Shown piece by piece: positions 1 to 23,200 of a stretch of 64,000 bases of DNA. The translations under genes were made by a program, and so were the position numbers. The first letter of the stretch is position 1. Each line of letters starts with the position of its first letter. This DNA comes from Embiotoca jacksoni (lineage: Eukaryota; Chordata; Actinopteri; Embiotocidae): assembly GCA_022577435.1 (NCBI GenBank), contig JAKOON010000008.1, forward strand, positions 14,557,001 through 14,621,000, written 5' to 3'. A model generated the notes under the pieces. It saw only the letters and a list, made by a program, of their open reading frames with translations, did no database searches and was not told where the DNA came from.

Positions 1-3000
1 AAATTTCGAGGTTTGAGGTGGTCAATGCTCAGAGATGCTAAAAATCAGAAGCTTTTTTTGTCATTGTCTGGTGCACCTCAGAGGAGCTCTGCTCTTTCCT
101 TTTGTGACACACTATGCTTTTCTGTTAATTATTTTTCTTTCGTTTGGCGCAGGGTGTGGACCTCCACCTTTTGTCATTGTCACACTAGGTCTTTACACCC
201 TCACGTATACTGAGTCATTTTGTCAGACATAATATAAAAATAATCTGAATGGGCTGTAATGACTGTCCTGTGTGGTCACCACTGTAATCTGTTATATAGA
301 TAAATATTTAATAGAAAATTGATTTGGAAGTAATTCCAAATAAAGGTGTTTCTCCAACTATAGAAGATGCTCGTTTCCCCCACCTGGTCGTCTCTCAGCC
401 ATCTATGTTGTTTTTGTCTTTTGAGATGAAATTACTGTTTTTAAAAGGCATTAAAAAGTAATGACAGTTATGGACAAAAAAAAAACGATGTTGTATTTGG
501 ATTGTAGAAGAATGTGCTGTTGTACTCCAACTGCAAGAATGAGGAACTGAAATTTAATCACCTCTCAGCAGAGGCTGGATTTACCTTCTTTAATGTGTAC
601 TATTTGATTATAAGCACAGCAAGAGAAGGGGAGCTATGATTTATGGAGCCCAACACTAGGACCTTTCAGCTCAGGTAATTTAAATGGTGTTAAGACAGAC
701 GGTAGATCTCTGGCTTTATTAAAGTGTGGCCTGTCTTGACCTCCCTCCTCATTCCTCTTTGATCACAGTGAATTTTCCACAAACCACCACCTCAGTCAAC
801 AAAGGATGTCCTCATTCCCTCTGTCTGGATCGTTATTTCTCTCAGGAGACTGAGGCATCATTTCAATGAATTTCTTTTGATCATGTCTGTGATATTTAGT
901 GATAAGAAATGCGACCATTTCTTCTGTAGCATCATCCAAAATATTGCATCATCCACAAAATACATGTCTAAAATCAAAGGGAGCCAGATATGTCGAAGGC
1001 GCATTTAAAGTTGCTGTTGGGTCATTTGGCTCATTTGTCACAGTCACGTTAATCTATAAATGCTCAGGCAACCTTTGGAATATGTCATGTGGGAACAGGA
1101 GCCAATTAACCAATTTATGAGCTAGTAAGATTTCCATAAGGCTTATGGCACGACTGTAGGGAGAACAACAGCAGCAACATTGCTGCATCAAACAAATGCT
1201 TCCAATACATTTTATGCATTTAATAGTTTAGCATCCCCAGTTACAACTATTTTTGGCTTTACACCAACTGCCACCTGTATGTGCCATTGAAAACCGTAGG
1301 GGAAAAAAAATCTGCAGACCAATAAAAAGCTTCTAATCTCTGCTTTGAAAGTATTCCTCAGATACTTCGCACGACAGCAATCCAGCTGGAGAGATGAATT
1401 TGCACTTGAGTATATAATTAATATGAAAAACACATGATCTCAAAATTCACAGCTCTTTTTCCGTGACGTAGTGATTATCTAGTCTGTTTGGTTGTGATGA
1501 TCGAAATCCTTTCTCTTACTTGGATAATGCAACCGAGGACAGACTATAACTTCTTACCCTCTTTGGATGCGAGTCAGTTAAGCCTGTAGACGTTCTTTTA
1601 TAAAGTACCAATCGATGCAGTCTCACATTTACAAGAAATACATTATTCATGAGAAAAGTTGTGAATCAACAATGTCAGCCAGTAGTTTATCACATGCCAT
1701 GTTTTTAAGGTCTCTGTCTCGTCTGTCTAAGTGCAGTGTGTTCCTGTCTACCAAACATCCATCTCAACACTGCGTAGTTAGATGGAGAAAATGGATTTGC
1801 TCGACAAGTAATTACCATCGTTTCTGTTGCTGTAGCAGCTTAATTATGTACTGCATGCTGCCAGATAAAAAGTCTCCAGGAAATGGGAGTAAAAACGCAC
1901 CTCTTTCTAAATTAGGAACTTTGTATTTCAATTTTACAATTCAAATTAAGATTATTGTATCAAAATGTACACTGCTTTCTTAAATATAACACCTGACAAC
2001 TTGAATGGCTGGATTTACATTCACAGGTAATATATACTGTAATGTTTGGCCCTAAATTTTCTTAGTTAAAATATATTAAAAATGATAATGTATTTCCTTA
2101 AATGAAACCATTAGTGGTAAATTCATTTATTTCGTCAGAATACAACTGTCAGAACTCACATTTGCTCTAACCTGACAGATTCTGCCTTGCATATTGAATT
2201 GGGCTGGCCCACTCCCACATTTCTGATGGTTGTCATAGCATTTTGTGCCGTGGTGATCATGAAAACCTGTTCAATTAAGATACTGTACAAGCTGATACAG
2301 AGGGGAATGGCTCTCAAGAGATTTTACAACATGCCCAAAGAGACGTGCATATAGAAGCAGTGTCTTTCTGCTAAGTAAAAAGGATTTGTCCATATAAAAT
2401 ATATTTTCTTGTCGTATTCATATTAAATTCAAGCCCTTTGTCCTGCTTCATTGAAGAGTTTGTTCATCATAATGAGCATTATAACAACCTGCTTTGCCTC
2501 CTGCCATGAGCCTATGTCCCCTGTTTTTAAGAAACAAGTTTTTGTGCCCGTTAGATCAGTTTTTTTTATGTTGCTTTTTGGGTAATTGGCACATATAAAC
2601 ACAAGAGAATTTATTCTCACAACTAAGTATGCACTTGTTATAAATATTTAAACCTCTTCCTGAGGCTCAAAGCTTGTCTGCTCTGAGAAGCTTCTCTGAG
2701 AGGGAATTGAATTGAACCTGTCATTCCTTTTTCTTTTTCTTTTTTTTCTTTTTTTTCTTTTTTTTTAACCTCAGCGAATAGTCAGGTATTTTCCTCATCA
2801 GTCAAAACTTCAGCATACCATTGGCTCATTGTATTATTATTATTTTTACTAAGTGTTGGTCTGTCTGCTAAAAAACACAAAAATACTTTCCCCCCTCTTA
2901 CCCTGAGGTAAAACAAGGCTGGTATAGTTTCACCATGTGCTTTTATATGAGCAGTCCCAATCCGGTTATTGGAAGAAAGCCAGTTAAGGCCCCGAATCTG

Positions 3001-3264
3001 TGAGAATGTGTTTAAAGGCGCTGCTATCACTTGGTAACTGTAAAAGCTACATTTGCAGCTGCAAGTGCAGCAGGTCAGCAATTAAATGTCTTCCCCACCC
3101 ACTACCATAATCCTGAACAAAGGCTGACGTGTAATCGTGATTTTATTTTTCCTCCAACTTTCTTCATTAGAAGAGTAGCTTTTCTGTTTTGCTGTGATAT
3201 AGTCTAGTGCCAGCTCCAAGGACTCGGGTGCCAACCAGTTTCTTTTGTTTCTGTTTTTTTCCAG
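1..3264. other. non-coding, probable ap1g1 intron 1
   Basis: No exon or RNA gene could be supported on either strand. The stretch is AT-rich with no CpG island, so the ap1g1 promoter and its non-coding first exon (as known in mammals) are probably to the left of the window. A T-rich run lies at about 2726-2766. A pyrimidine-rich 3' splice site at 3250-3264 leads into the first coding exon. Confidence 0.6.
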
Positions 3265-3267
3265 AGA

Positions 3268-13661
<10,394 letters not shown>

Positions 13662-16199
13662 TGAGCCGCCCGTGTTGCTCTTAAAAGCCCCACCAAGGGA
13701 ACTATGAAAACGATTTTCCTTTCACCTCCCACCTTTCTTCCAACGGATCCCCCTGTGACGTCACTGCAGACCGCTGCCCTCAAGTTGCATGGGAAGCAGC
13801 AGATTATTGAACACAGGAGAAAATTACAGATGTTACGAAGACCCTATTGACTATCGACATCACAAGAATAATTGGGGAAAACATATCAATCGATGAACTC
13901 TTTCTTTCCTTTCTGAATTGGTTTCCACTATCTCTTTGCTTACTATTTTTCACATACACCCGCTGCCCAGCACCATAACCACCCACAAAAGCACATATGC
14001 ACACCATCCACTGTGGTACACTTTACCTCTCAGGTCACTGTAGAGGAAAAAGTGTTGCCAGCCACGAGCACTGCAGTAACCTTAGTTTTATTTAAAAATG
14101 CAGTTGAAACACGTTGCTCCCTTGATATTCATGATTGGCTTTGCATCCAGACTTTTTTATATGAACCTTCAGTCCCACGATGGCAGCAGAAAAAGCTTTG
14201 AAAGGTCTATTCAGTGCAGTCATAAACTTGTCGGATAACCCCGTCCTTGACCCTACACCTCACGAGTGATATAACTTACCAGAGTTGTATTCATTTTTGA
14301 ATTACATTAATTTGCTTAAAGCATGTTTGAGCATCGTTAGGATCACAGTCACACCTGGACTTGAGCTCGAAGGGGATTTTCTGGTTTTGGATGTAGGCCT
14401 CTTTATCCTATGTTTCTATAGGAAGTTGTCTACTTTTGTTTTGTCACAATGATAAGAACATAAACAGATCCAGGACGCCCACTTTGACCAGCAGTGGCTA
14501 TTTCAGATTTTTCCCACAGCTCTCATCTCATCTCCACTCAAGCGACAGCTGTTAGCTCTGTATAATAAACTCAACGGTTAATTGCTTTGCATAGTTTGAG
14601 GATGTTCATTCATTAGAATGGAAATAATCCTGACATCTATCTGAAAACAAGTTAATTGCATTTGTGTTCTGCGTTCTAAACTTTTCCTGCATCTGTGTCC
14701 TCAGTCTGGCTTGCAGTTACATCTCAGATTTGTTTAACCTGGTTGAACTTGGTCACCATGCACATACATGTAAAATAAGCTCGTTATGAATGTAGTTACA
14801 TGCACTGAATGCTTTTTTTCCCCCCTTAATTCTTCCTCTTCATGTCTTCTTTGATGGGGACGCTCATCTTATTGGCACTATTTTTTGTGAGAGTATGTTT
14901 TATTTCTGCAGTAATTTGACTTAATTTATGCCTGATATCAAAGTGATGTGCCTTTCTGACTTAGCTAGATAAAAGCCCCTGAACTATTGAGTTCTGTATG
15001 AGCTTCGTTTGTAAGTCTGCTTGTGTGATGATCGTGTTGTCCATCTGAGGGAAGTGATGGTCCTGGTGGATTTGAATTGGTATATCACTTCATTTAATTT
15101 CACTTTTTTTTTTTTTTTCTTTCTTTTTTTTTCCTTCTAATGAGTTAATAATCAGTCACCCACTAATACTGACCCATATGGTTGTCCACAGCAATGTCTA
15201 TTAGTCTTAGTTTGGACAAAAACTAAAAGAATCCTGACTGTTTCTTTACAGTGTGGCAGATTTTCCATTTAGAAAAAAACTGTTGGATGATTTTGATGAC
15301 AAATCCTTAAAACAAAGCAAATCTCCAAGAAAATGGCAGCTAATAGATGTAAACTTTTCACAAGCTGGCGTCAAGGTTTCAAGTGTTTTTTCACAAACGT
15401 ACAAACATCAATTAACCCCCCCCCCCCTCTCCCTCCCCCTCCACCAAAATTAACAAGTGTTGAGATGTGAGTGGATCACTTGGTGAATACTGACTGAAAC
15501 AGGTTGTTCACCTGTGACTGTTTGATGATTTGAGTTTGATTTCTTTGCTCTCGTCTTCTCCAAATCAGAATTCTGACCATGCTGTCGGGGACGGTAACCT
15601 TAATACCTCACAATGTTCTCTCTTTCTGTTAACTTTCAGTGGCAGTAGATTGACAGCTTTGTTTTTAGTCATGAATTGCAATCAAGGGGAGCCTCCATAA
15701 GAGAAACTAACAGTAGTCTCAGTAGTACTTAACCACCTCGGCAGCCCAGCAGCGCTGTGCAGAGATCCTCAGATGTTCAATCAGGCTGTATAATTATTTT
15801 CACTATGCTTCATTATCTTCTAACTTCTGTGACCAAATCAGAGAGACTATTAGCTTTGGAAATATTTTTGAGCTATGATATGTGTATATGGAGAAAATGA
15901 TTTCAGTTTAACGTTCTTTTTTTTTTTTTTTTCTGTTGTTGACAAATGCTATATTGGCTTTTTTTCTGTACATATTGAGGGCTTTTACAATTTTGTCTCT
16001 TGTACTATCTTTCATCCTTTTTTTAGATACCATTTTCTAAAAATTCCAATTATTCACAATGTATATTGTCTAAATAGACCTAGTCGTCATCAGTCGATTC
16101 AGACTTCCCTGTATCATCACTCATTCATTGTAAAAGATATATGATCTGCTGCCTGTACATTGTATATAGTTGTAAAACAAACGAACGCTGATCAGATTA

Positions 16200-16205
16200 A
16201 ATAAA
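16200..16205 (+). terminator. ap1g1: proximal polyadenylation signal AATAAA
   Basis: A canonical hexamer 2.5 kb into the ap1g1 3' UTR. Downstream sequence is A-rich then T/G-containing, so it may serve an intermediate 3' end. Confidence 0.45.
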
Positions 16206-17442
16206 ACCCACATGAAGACTTAAAAGATTAGCTAGAAAGTATAATTGTATGCATATATGTACAAAAAAAAAAGAATCTTAAAAGGATGCAATTGAGCTGC
16301 ATTTGATTTCGTATTTGTCATGCTCCATTCATGATCGGATGTGTCATCTTTACTTCTTTTACAAAGATAGTCGGTGAGTCAGAGGGCTACTTGGTGGGGG
16401 TCCTTTGGATGTTGAAATAAGGGTTGAATCTGTCTTAACAGATGTTGTCTGAATGATGTACTGTACTACTGAGAAACCTGAGCGCCGTGCTGCACAGCGG
16501 CAGAAGTGGCACTTTGCTTCATCTGCTTCCCTGCCCCTCAAACGCCTCATGTATCCATGCCCTCCTCTGAAGAGGAGCAGCTTACTTTGACAAGATGCAG
16601 CTCTTCTATCTGGCCTTACGTGCACTCTTTGACAATTCACATCTATTAAACTCTCTTCAACCTGCAAATTGTTCTGTGAGATGATGGTTTTGGTGTGTTC
16701 TCTCTCTTGGTTGTCTGATCTTTTTGTCTGCCATGAAGCACCTTCCTAAAATCATCATATCTCAAACAACTACTCGCACCACACTGGAAGCTTTTTAAAC
16801 TCATTGTGGTTTAGTTTTCCCCTCATGGCCAATAGGTTTAAATTGGAACACTTTTGTTTTTTCAGGAAATGAGCTGATAGATTTTGTTTGTGCTGTGTCC
16901 CTGGCTTTGAACAATACATCGCATTCTTTTGGTTTCCTTTTTTTCTTTTGGTCCCTTATCGCTGAGTCTCCAAAATGAAAGGTGATGCTGTAACACGCAT
17001 GTAAGACTTGATTTGAGCTCTTACTATTTTAAATCCACCTTTACTTAGCTGTACTTGGCTGTTACTTGGCAGGATATGATGGATGAAGGCAACGGATTCG
17101 TTTCTTTTCTGTTGCCGCCTTACATAATTTTGTGTTTTTACCAGTACTGAGAAAAAAACCTGGGAAAAAGCCTGTGCTTCAAACTAAAAACCACAAGGGG
17201 GAGCGGTGCAAAATGGAAGGCTGACGGGATGGGAAAGGAAGTTTCATACATCTATTCCTGAATGTTTTTGTTTGTGTTGTTTGTATTGTCTTATTCAACC
17301 AGTATGTACCCCTGTTAATCACATCAGATCATTTCTTTCAATGATACATGAAATGTACAAATGGAAATGAACCCAACAGAAGTGCTTTGGACACTGTAAC
17401 CTGAAAGGAAGAAAAGAAACGGAAACAAATACTCATCAGTAG

Positions 17443-17444
<2 letters not shown>

Positions 17445-17488
<44 letters not shown>
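17445..17488 (+). repeat. (TG)22 microsatellite in ap1g1 3' UTR
   Basis: A perfect TG run followed by a mixed CG/TG alternation to about 17524. In the transcript it is a (UG)22 tract, a binding site type for TDP-43 and CELF proteins. As DNA the purine-pyrimidine alternation is Z-prone. Confidence 0.95.
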
Positions 17489-17491
<3 letters not shown>

Positions 17492-18254
17492 CTGTGTGCG
17501 TGTGCGCGCGCTTGCGTGCGTACATGTTGGAGAGAGCTGGTAGTCACGCTCGAGGGAGCGTGATGATGTGCAACATGTCTTTTACCTACACAGGACATGA
17601 TTTTTGTGGCTGCGATTTGAACTTTCAGCTTCTGAGCTGCATGTGAAAACCAGTGTAAATAATGTCATTTCTACTCCAGACCTGAGACTCTTTTTGAAAC
17701 GCAAGAAAAGTTCAAATGATAAAATCTGTCGCACCACCTTCATGGGTCAGTACTAACATGTACAATTAAAGTTGTTCAGATAGTGCTCACAATGCTGTTA
17801 ATGTTTTTAAGAGGGTGATGGAAATGCACATCTGTCATTTGGATTGATTGGATAGTTGATTTTTGTTTTTTTGTTGGGGTGAATTCAGGGTGTAAAGGGC
17901 TTGGAAGAGCATTAAAAAAAACCACCATGTTCACTTTTCCTGTTGAAGAATAATAATAATAAAATAAAGGAATACACTGTATTTTGGAAGTAAAATCTGT
18001 AACCCCATCTCCCAAGACCTGACTGAAAACAAAATGGTATCTTGATGTGTTGGGTGAAGGCATGTGGTTCACTTTTTCCAGTCGAATTTGACACGTTGAA
18101 CTGTATCCCAGTTCCATGGCTTCAAGGTGAGTGTGAATGTCAGACTGAAGATATGAAAGGATGAATTAAGATGAGAAGTTGTAAACTATTAAATGGGATA
18201 TTTTCAATTTATGCTGTGTATTCTTGTCTTTGGGTTGGAGAAAATGATCAAGCA

Positions 18255-18272
18255 AATAAAAAGGCAAATAAA
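18255..18272 (+). terminator. ap1g1: distal polyadenylation signals, two AATAAA
   Basis: Two AATAAA hexamers lie 12 bases apart, with a G/T-rich downstream element at 18304-18330 (GGTTTGGGGTGGGGTG within it). This is the best-looking cleavage context after ap1g1. Confidence 0.6.
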
Positions 18273-18330
18273 AATCTAATTGAACAATGGTACTTTCTTT
18301 TCTTGGTTTGGGGTGGGGTGTTTGGTCTGC

Positions 18331-19379
18331 TGAAAACGAATGCTCCACATCGGGATGAATAATAAGAACATATATGTTGAGAAATTATATTCATTTGTCA
18401 ACTGACAGATTTTGGCTTCATACCAAAGTGGCCAGCCCAGTTATCATTATGAGATTTCATAGACCATAAGGACAGTGTTGCAAACTCACGAAGAGCACTG
18501 CTCAAAGTTATTTGGATTTTTTTACATGATTATTATTTTTTTGACTCATTGAAATAGCAGAATTTCACAGGTTCAGTTACCTACATGAACCAGAAATGAG
18601 TTATTCCTCAATTGACAGAATATTAACTATATTATATATGATACTGCAAAAAAGAGCCTATAATAACAGAGGATTTTGTTCATATTATCCACCCCTAGCT
18701 CAACTGATTTTATTAGATTATTTGTTCATTAGTGTATGGGATGACGTCAGTTATCCCTGTATTTTCATTTACTTTGAGATGGGTATTTATTGATAAAAAA
18801 AAAAAAAAAAAATTCCAAAATTAAATGAGTTACTAGCTGCTTTTAACTTAAAATAGAGAACAGGCGAGTTGCTGGCAGTTTCTGTCACTTGTTTTGTTTT
18901 TTTGCAGCTCCTCTGCAGTCAGGGCCCTTTAAGTAACCAGCACAATATTATGTAAGCCTGTTTATCCATTTAACTGTAAGAAATAAATGCCAGCCTTTCA
19001 CGTGTCCCCAGGGCTGGAGTCAACCTCTGGAGGGGTGTCAGGAGGAGAATTAGCAGTAAAGACCCCAATCACCAAGCGAGATGTGGATTTATTTAGGGAA
19101 CATCAGCTAAGTAGCCTATAATATTAAGTGCAATATTAAAGCTAATTAAGTCCTCAACAGGATTCATCAGAAAATAGCACTGAATATTAGAGGCAGGAAA
19201 CATTGCAGATTAAGAACCATGATACACAAACCACAACCCCATTAGTTTAACTCCACGAGTGCCAAAGACACGCCTCGCATAGGCATATCGTGATTCTTGT
19301 GAACTGCATCAAGTGGTAAAAGTTGTCATATCATTTATTCATGTGAAGCCTCTCCCTCTCAGAAAGGACCACTGGCTGT
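18331..19379. other. ap1g1-phlpp2 intergenic region
   Basis: AT-rich, with a poly(A) run at about 18795-18812. No coding or RNA feature was recognised. It turns CG-richer from about 19390 toward the phlpp2 first exon. Confidence 0.55.
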
Positions 19380-19574
19380 TAAATAGAGCCTCTGAGCCCG
19401 CCCATTTAATGTTTATTGATCAGCTCTCCGGCGGGCCTGTGTGACAGCAGTCAGATCAGTCGGGATATGGCGTCGCTACACCGACTCGGGAGGAATTTTC
19501 ACCTCTCCGTGGGAATGTGCAAGTGGCGCACCGGGACGGCTCTTGGTTTTTGTCGCTGTTAAAAGGGATCACAC
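19380..19574 (+). promoter_or_regulatory. phlpp2: phlpp2 promoter/5' UTR region, CpG-enriched
   Basis: A local rise in C+G and CpG begins here and continues through the first exon to about 19830, against AT-rich flanks. No TATA box is evident. An in-frame TAA at 19560-19562 separates this stretch from the first possible start at 19575, so it cannot be coding in that frame. The transcription start is not determinable by eye. Confidence 0.5.
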
Positions 19575-19826
19575 ATGGCGATGGAGGACGAGGATAAAAA
19601 TACAGCGGTCGTTGCGACGAACGTCCGAGCGGGCATCAAGAAAGGAGGTGATGTCGGAGATAACGGGGCTTGCATAGACAGGCAGCCGGACACGGTGGTC
19701 CACCAGGCGGGGCTGAATCCGACTGCAGGTCGCGGCAGCCGCAGTGGTCCGGGAGCTCACGCTGCAACGGGGATCCGAGTGCTAAAGGCAGGTCATAACG
19801 AGAGGATTTATTCCCTTATGGTGCAG
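19575..19826 (+). CDS. phlpp2: possible extra N-terminal coding exon of phlpp2
   Basis: An open frame of 84 codons begins MAMEDEDKN and ends LMVQ at a donor GTAGTG (19827). It joins in frame to the next exon (Gln-Arg-Asn then MKRNGSR). A stop at 19560-19562 fixes the upstream limit. Of the two ATGs, the second (19581) has the better context (G at -3, G at +4). The human protein as I know it starts at MKRNGSR, so this exon may be 5' UTR or a longer fish N-terminus. The donor is weak after position 3. Confidence 0.5.
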
Positions 19827-20177
19827 GTAGTGGGCGATTCAAAGAGGACAAAGTGCTCGACAGATATCTATGTTTCATGTGAAGGTTTTTCTTCCACGGC
19901 ATTAGGTGACTGGGACAGAGCAAAGTGCATGAAATAAAACGCGTCCTCGCAACATTATGTAACGCCTGTGATGGCAAGTGATTGATATTCTCTAATTGCT
20001 GATTAATCTGTGGATGATTGGCATCCAGTGAGGAATGTACCAGAGACAATTTATAGCAACACACCACACACACACTCGTTGTAGGCTGTTAGTGCTTAAA
20101 TAGGAAGGCCTGAACAGTTTTCTGTGACATTTTAGGACAAGACACATGATGTGTGATGACATCTAAGTCCCCGGCTA

Positions 20178-20210
<33 letters not shown>

Positions 20211-23200
20211 CAGAGAATCACAGCTTTTTAGTGTGCGCATCAGTTATTGTATTTGTAGGAGGGTTCACATCAATAAACTAGATCATCCTGTTTAAGTAAA
20301 GTGCTGTCAATATTTCTGCTCACAGATATTGTGAGAGTGTGACAGGTATATTTCACACATTGTGAAGAGCTAAGGGGCGATCCCTTTTTAGTTGTTCCCT
20401 GCCTACCGAAATCAACATTTAAATAATCAAGCTGCGTTTTTGGGAATCAGTCACGAAATGCACATTCATCACACAGCCATTAATCGTTGATAAATATACC
20501 TCTTTTATCATCCAGAGTGTGACAAATATACTGTGTACAGTGTAGATATAAATATCATTCAGTGAAGCCCTGCTTCACATTCACACAGTGACACATATGC
20601 ACACCTGGGAGGTGCCCAGCACATCTTTAGTGGACTGAGGCGACCCGCAGCAGTTTAGTGTGCCTCCTTCAGACACACCTTAGCTGATAACGAAAACGTT
20701 GGCACTTACTTTCTCTGTGGGTCTACAGTTTTTTCAACAGGTGTGGGATTTAAACTAACCTCTCATTGCATTGTCACCTCTGTAACATCTGGAACAATGC
20801 TGCACCAGTTATGACCCATTTAAGTAGTGAAAATGAATGGTTATTCTTGACGTTGGAAACAACAAAGAAATCGTAACTGAGTAAATGTTGCTAAATTTAT
20901 TTAAAACGGTAGAAAATTGATTGAAAATGCTAATACTACTTCAACCAAAATCAACTTTCTGTTGGACATTAAGAAAATGTAGCTGGCAGCAAAAATTCCA
21001 ATTAAGTGATTAGTTTAATCAAGCAAAAATAATATATGATATATCAAGGAGCAATACCTAATATTTATTGGTTACAGCTACTGAGGTTTTGAGCTTTGGG
21101 AAGTTGTGATCCAGATGTGTTATATTTGATATTCAATAACATAAAACAAAGCTGTATATATTATTAACAAAAATGAATATTAGTTGCAACTCCAGCTGCA
21201 GGTTTTCAATCTCACAGTTGCTTGAGGCGAAGATGACAACACTTAAAAACAGTAGGTGCACCTTTAAGTGGCCGGAATAGGTGCTTTCATATCTGTATGA
21301 ACATTCTGAAAAAATGTGAGGTCAAGATGTATCGTTGACAAACTCCAGTATCATGAGCAGCTGGTGTTCCTGATATTCTGTTAATTTAGCCCAACATTAT
21401 TCCTCATTGATGTCAATCAGTGTAGGAAAGGTTTGTGGAGGAACAACTTTTTCAACAACTGTCTAAAAACTTGGGGTGTTTAGGAAAAACAAAACAGTAT
21501 CCTAATTTGTGCATAAATGTTCTGTTTTTAATGTAAATAGAGCCCAGATTAGAATGCATACAATGAAAACCACCTTGTGCCTACAGAGGTAAATAAAAAA
21601 ACACATCATAGCTGTTCCAAAGAAAGGTGTGCGGTCATCCTTGTGTATAGAAAACCATTGTGTGAGTCTATGTTAGAGATGGACATCAAAATTAAATGAA
21701 ATTAAAGAAAATAAAATTATGGCTTTATGTAGGAGTAGGATACAGGCCTAAACCTGGAAATGTAATTAATTCTTCACAACTTTTAGGGGCATTCTAAGAT
21801 TTCCGGGGTGTGTTGCTCTTTGCCCCACTTAATTTCCTACGCTAATGTCAATTTTAGATTTTCTGGAACACCATTAGGCTTCTGCACATCCAGCTTTAAA
21901 GGGAAAGAACGAACAACAACATGATATTGTGGTTCTTGTTTGTAAAGCTGTCCGCCCTCAGTAAGAAAGGTGAGAGTATGAAAAAAAAAACCCAGTAAAG
22001 GTCAATTTAGAGACAGACAGAGGCTGCTCTGGAACTGTAGAGTTCAGTGGAGTTGAGTCTTCACATTTTTAGTTTAATAACAAGCTATAAAACGGCTGTA
22101 ATGAGGTTATCCAAATGGTAACTACCAGCACAGATATTGGGTTGAAGTAAACTCACAAGATGCGTGAGAGGGTTGGCAGTACATCCACCCTCTAGCTCTT
22201 TCCCCCTTTGGCTGTTATGCTGATGTCTATCTGATTATTGCGTCTGTGTTAAAAAGACTGTATCCGTGTCAGCAGCGCAACATGAAGCGGAATGGGAGTC
22301 GACGCTGTATGACGAGAAAGACCAGATTCGGATCACGAGAGCGGGACTGGCTAAAGGGGGACACCCAGCGGGGCTGTGTGTGTCTCTATGGGGGGACAGT
22401 GGACCCCCAGCCGCCTGCCCCTGGCCCACAGGCCTCCTCCACCCCCCAGACAGACCTACAGTTGGTACTCTGCTCCACCAGCACCACAGTGGAGGAGCTG
22501 TGTGCTCAGAGGGACGGACAGGGACTCTATGTTCAGCTGCATGGAGACCTAACCAGGTAAATACACACTCAATCCATCCATCCATCCATTTTCTGCCACA
22601 TACTGGGGTCGGGTCACGGTGGTAGCAGGCTGAGCAAGTACACCCAGACATCCTTCTCAGCAACGTTGTCTAGCTCCTCCTGGGGGATCCCGAATTTTTA
22701 CCCGGGGTGTCCTACCAGTAGATGGTAAAGTTATACTTAGTTCTGTCCTCTGTGTTTGAGCAAGGCTAACCTTTTGGCATGAAATATCGTAATAAGATGG
22801 CAGCCCAGAGACCAACTGTTGTTTATATGCGAGTGCGTTCCTTGGCCAAGTGCCATGGGAGGAGTACTCTAAATACCTGTGCTCCTTTCAGAGCAACAGA
22901 GTGATGTGGGTTAAACGCACATCAATTACTCTGACTGGGCTAAGACATGCATCCAGGATCCAACAGCTGCAGTCCTGCAGCAGCGTCTCCAATGGATCTT
23001 CTCAGCACACTTTTGCTCTGCATTCTGAAGCATTTGACAGCTCAAAGCTAATTGTATTATCATGCATTAAAAAAACTAAAAGAAGCATGAAAAGACCATT
23101 TGGATTATTGCACAACTATATTGCAAGTGAAACATGAGATTTTACAGAGCTGGTTTGGAAGGACATCTCTTCCATCAGACGCAGCTGAAAGGGCCACAAC

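Larger units (their letters stand above)
13662..18290 (+). other. ap1g1: ap1g1 3' UTR (probable extent)
   Basis: There is no further coding exon after the TGA. Three AATAAA positions could end the transcript: 14564-14569, 16200-16205 and a pair at 18255-18260/18267-18272. The last pair is followed by a strong G/T-rich stretch (18304-18330), so the longest form is about 4.6 kb, comparable with the long mammalian AP1G1 3' UTR. A Pumilio-type TGTATATA lies at 16161-16168. The exact end is inferred. Confidence 0.65.

Noticed and set aside
1615..1983. 122-codon open frame in the left non-coding region
   Set aside because: No family resemblance, biased to AT-rich codons, and no promoter or splice context.
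17338..17646. Open frames rich in Val-Cys or Thr-His
   Set aside because: They come from the TG/CA microsatellite in the ap1g1 3' UTR. The same applies to 39628-39922.
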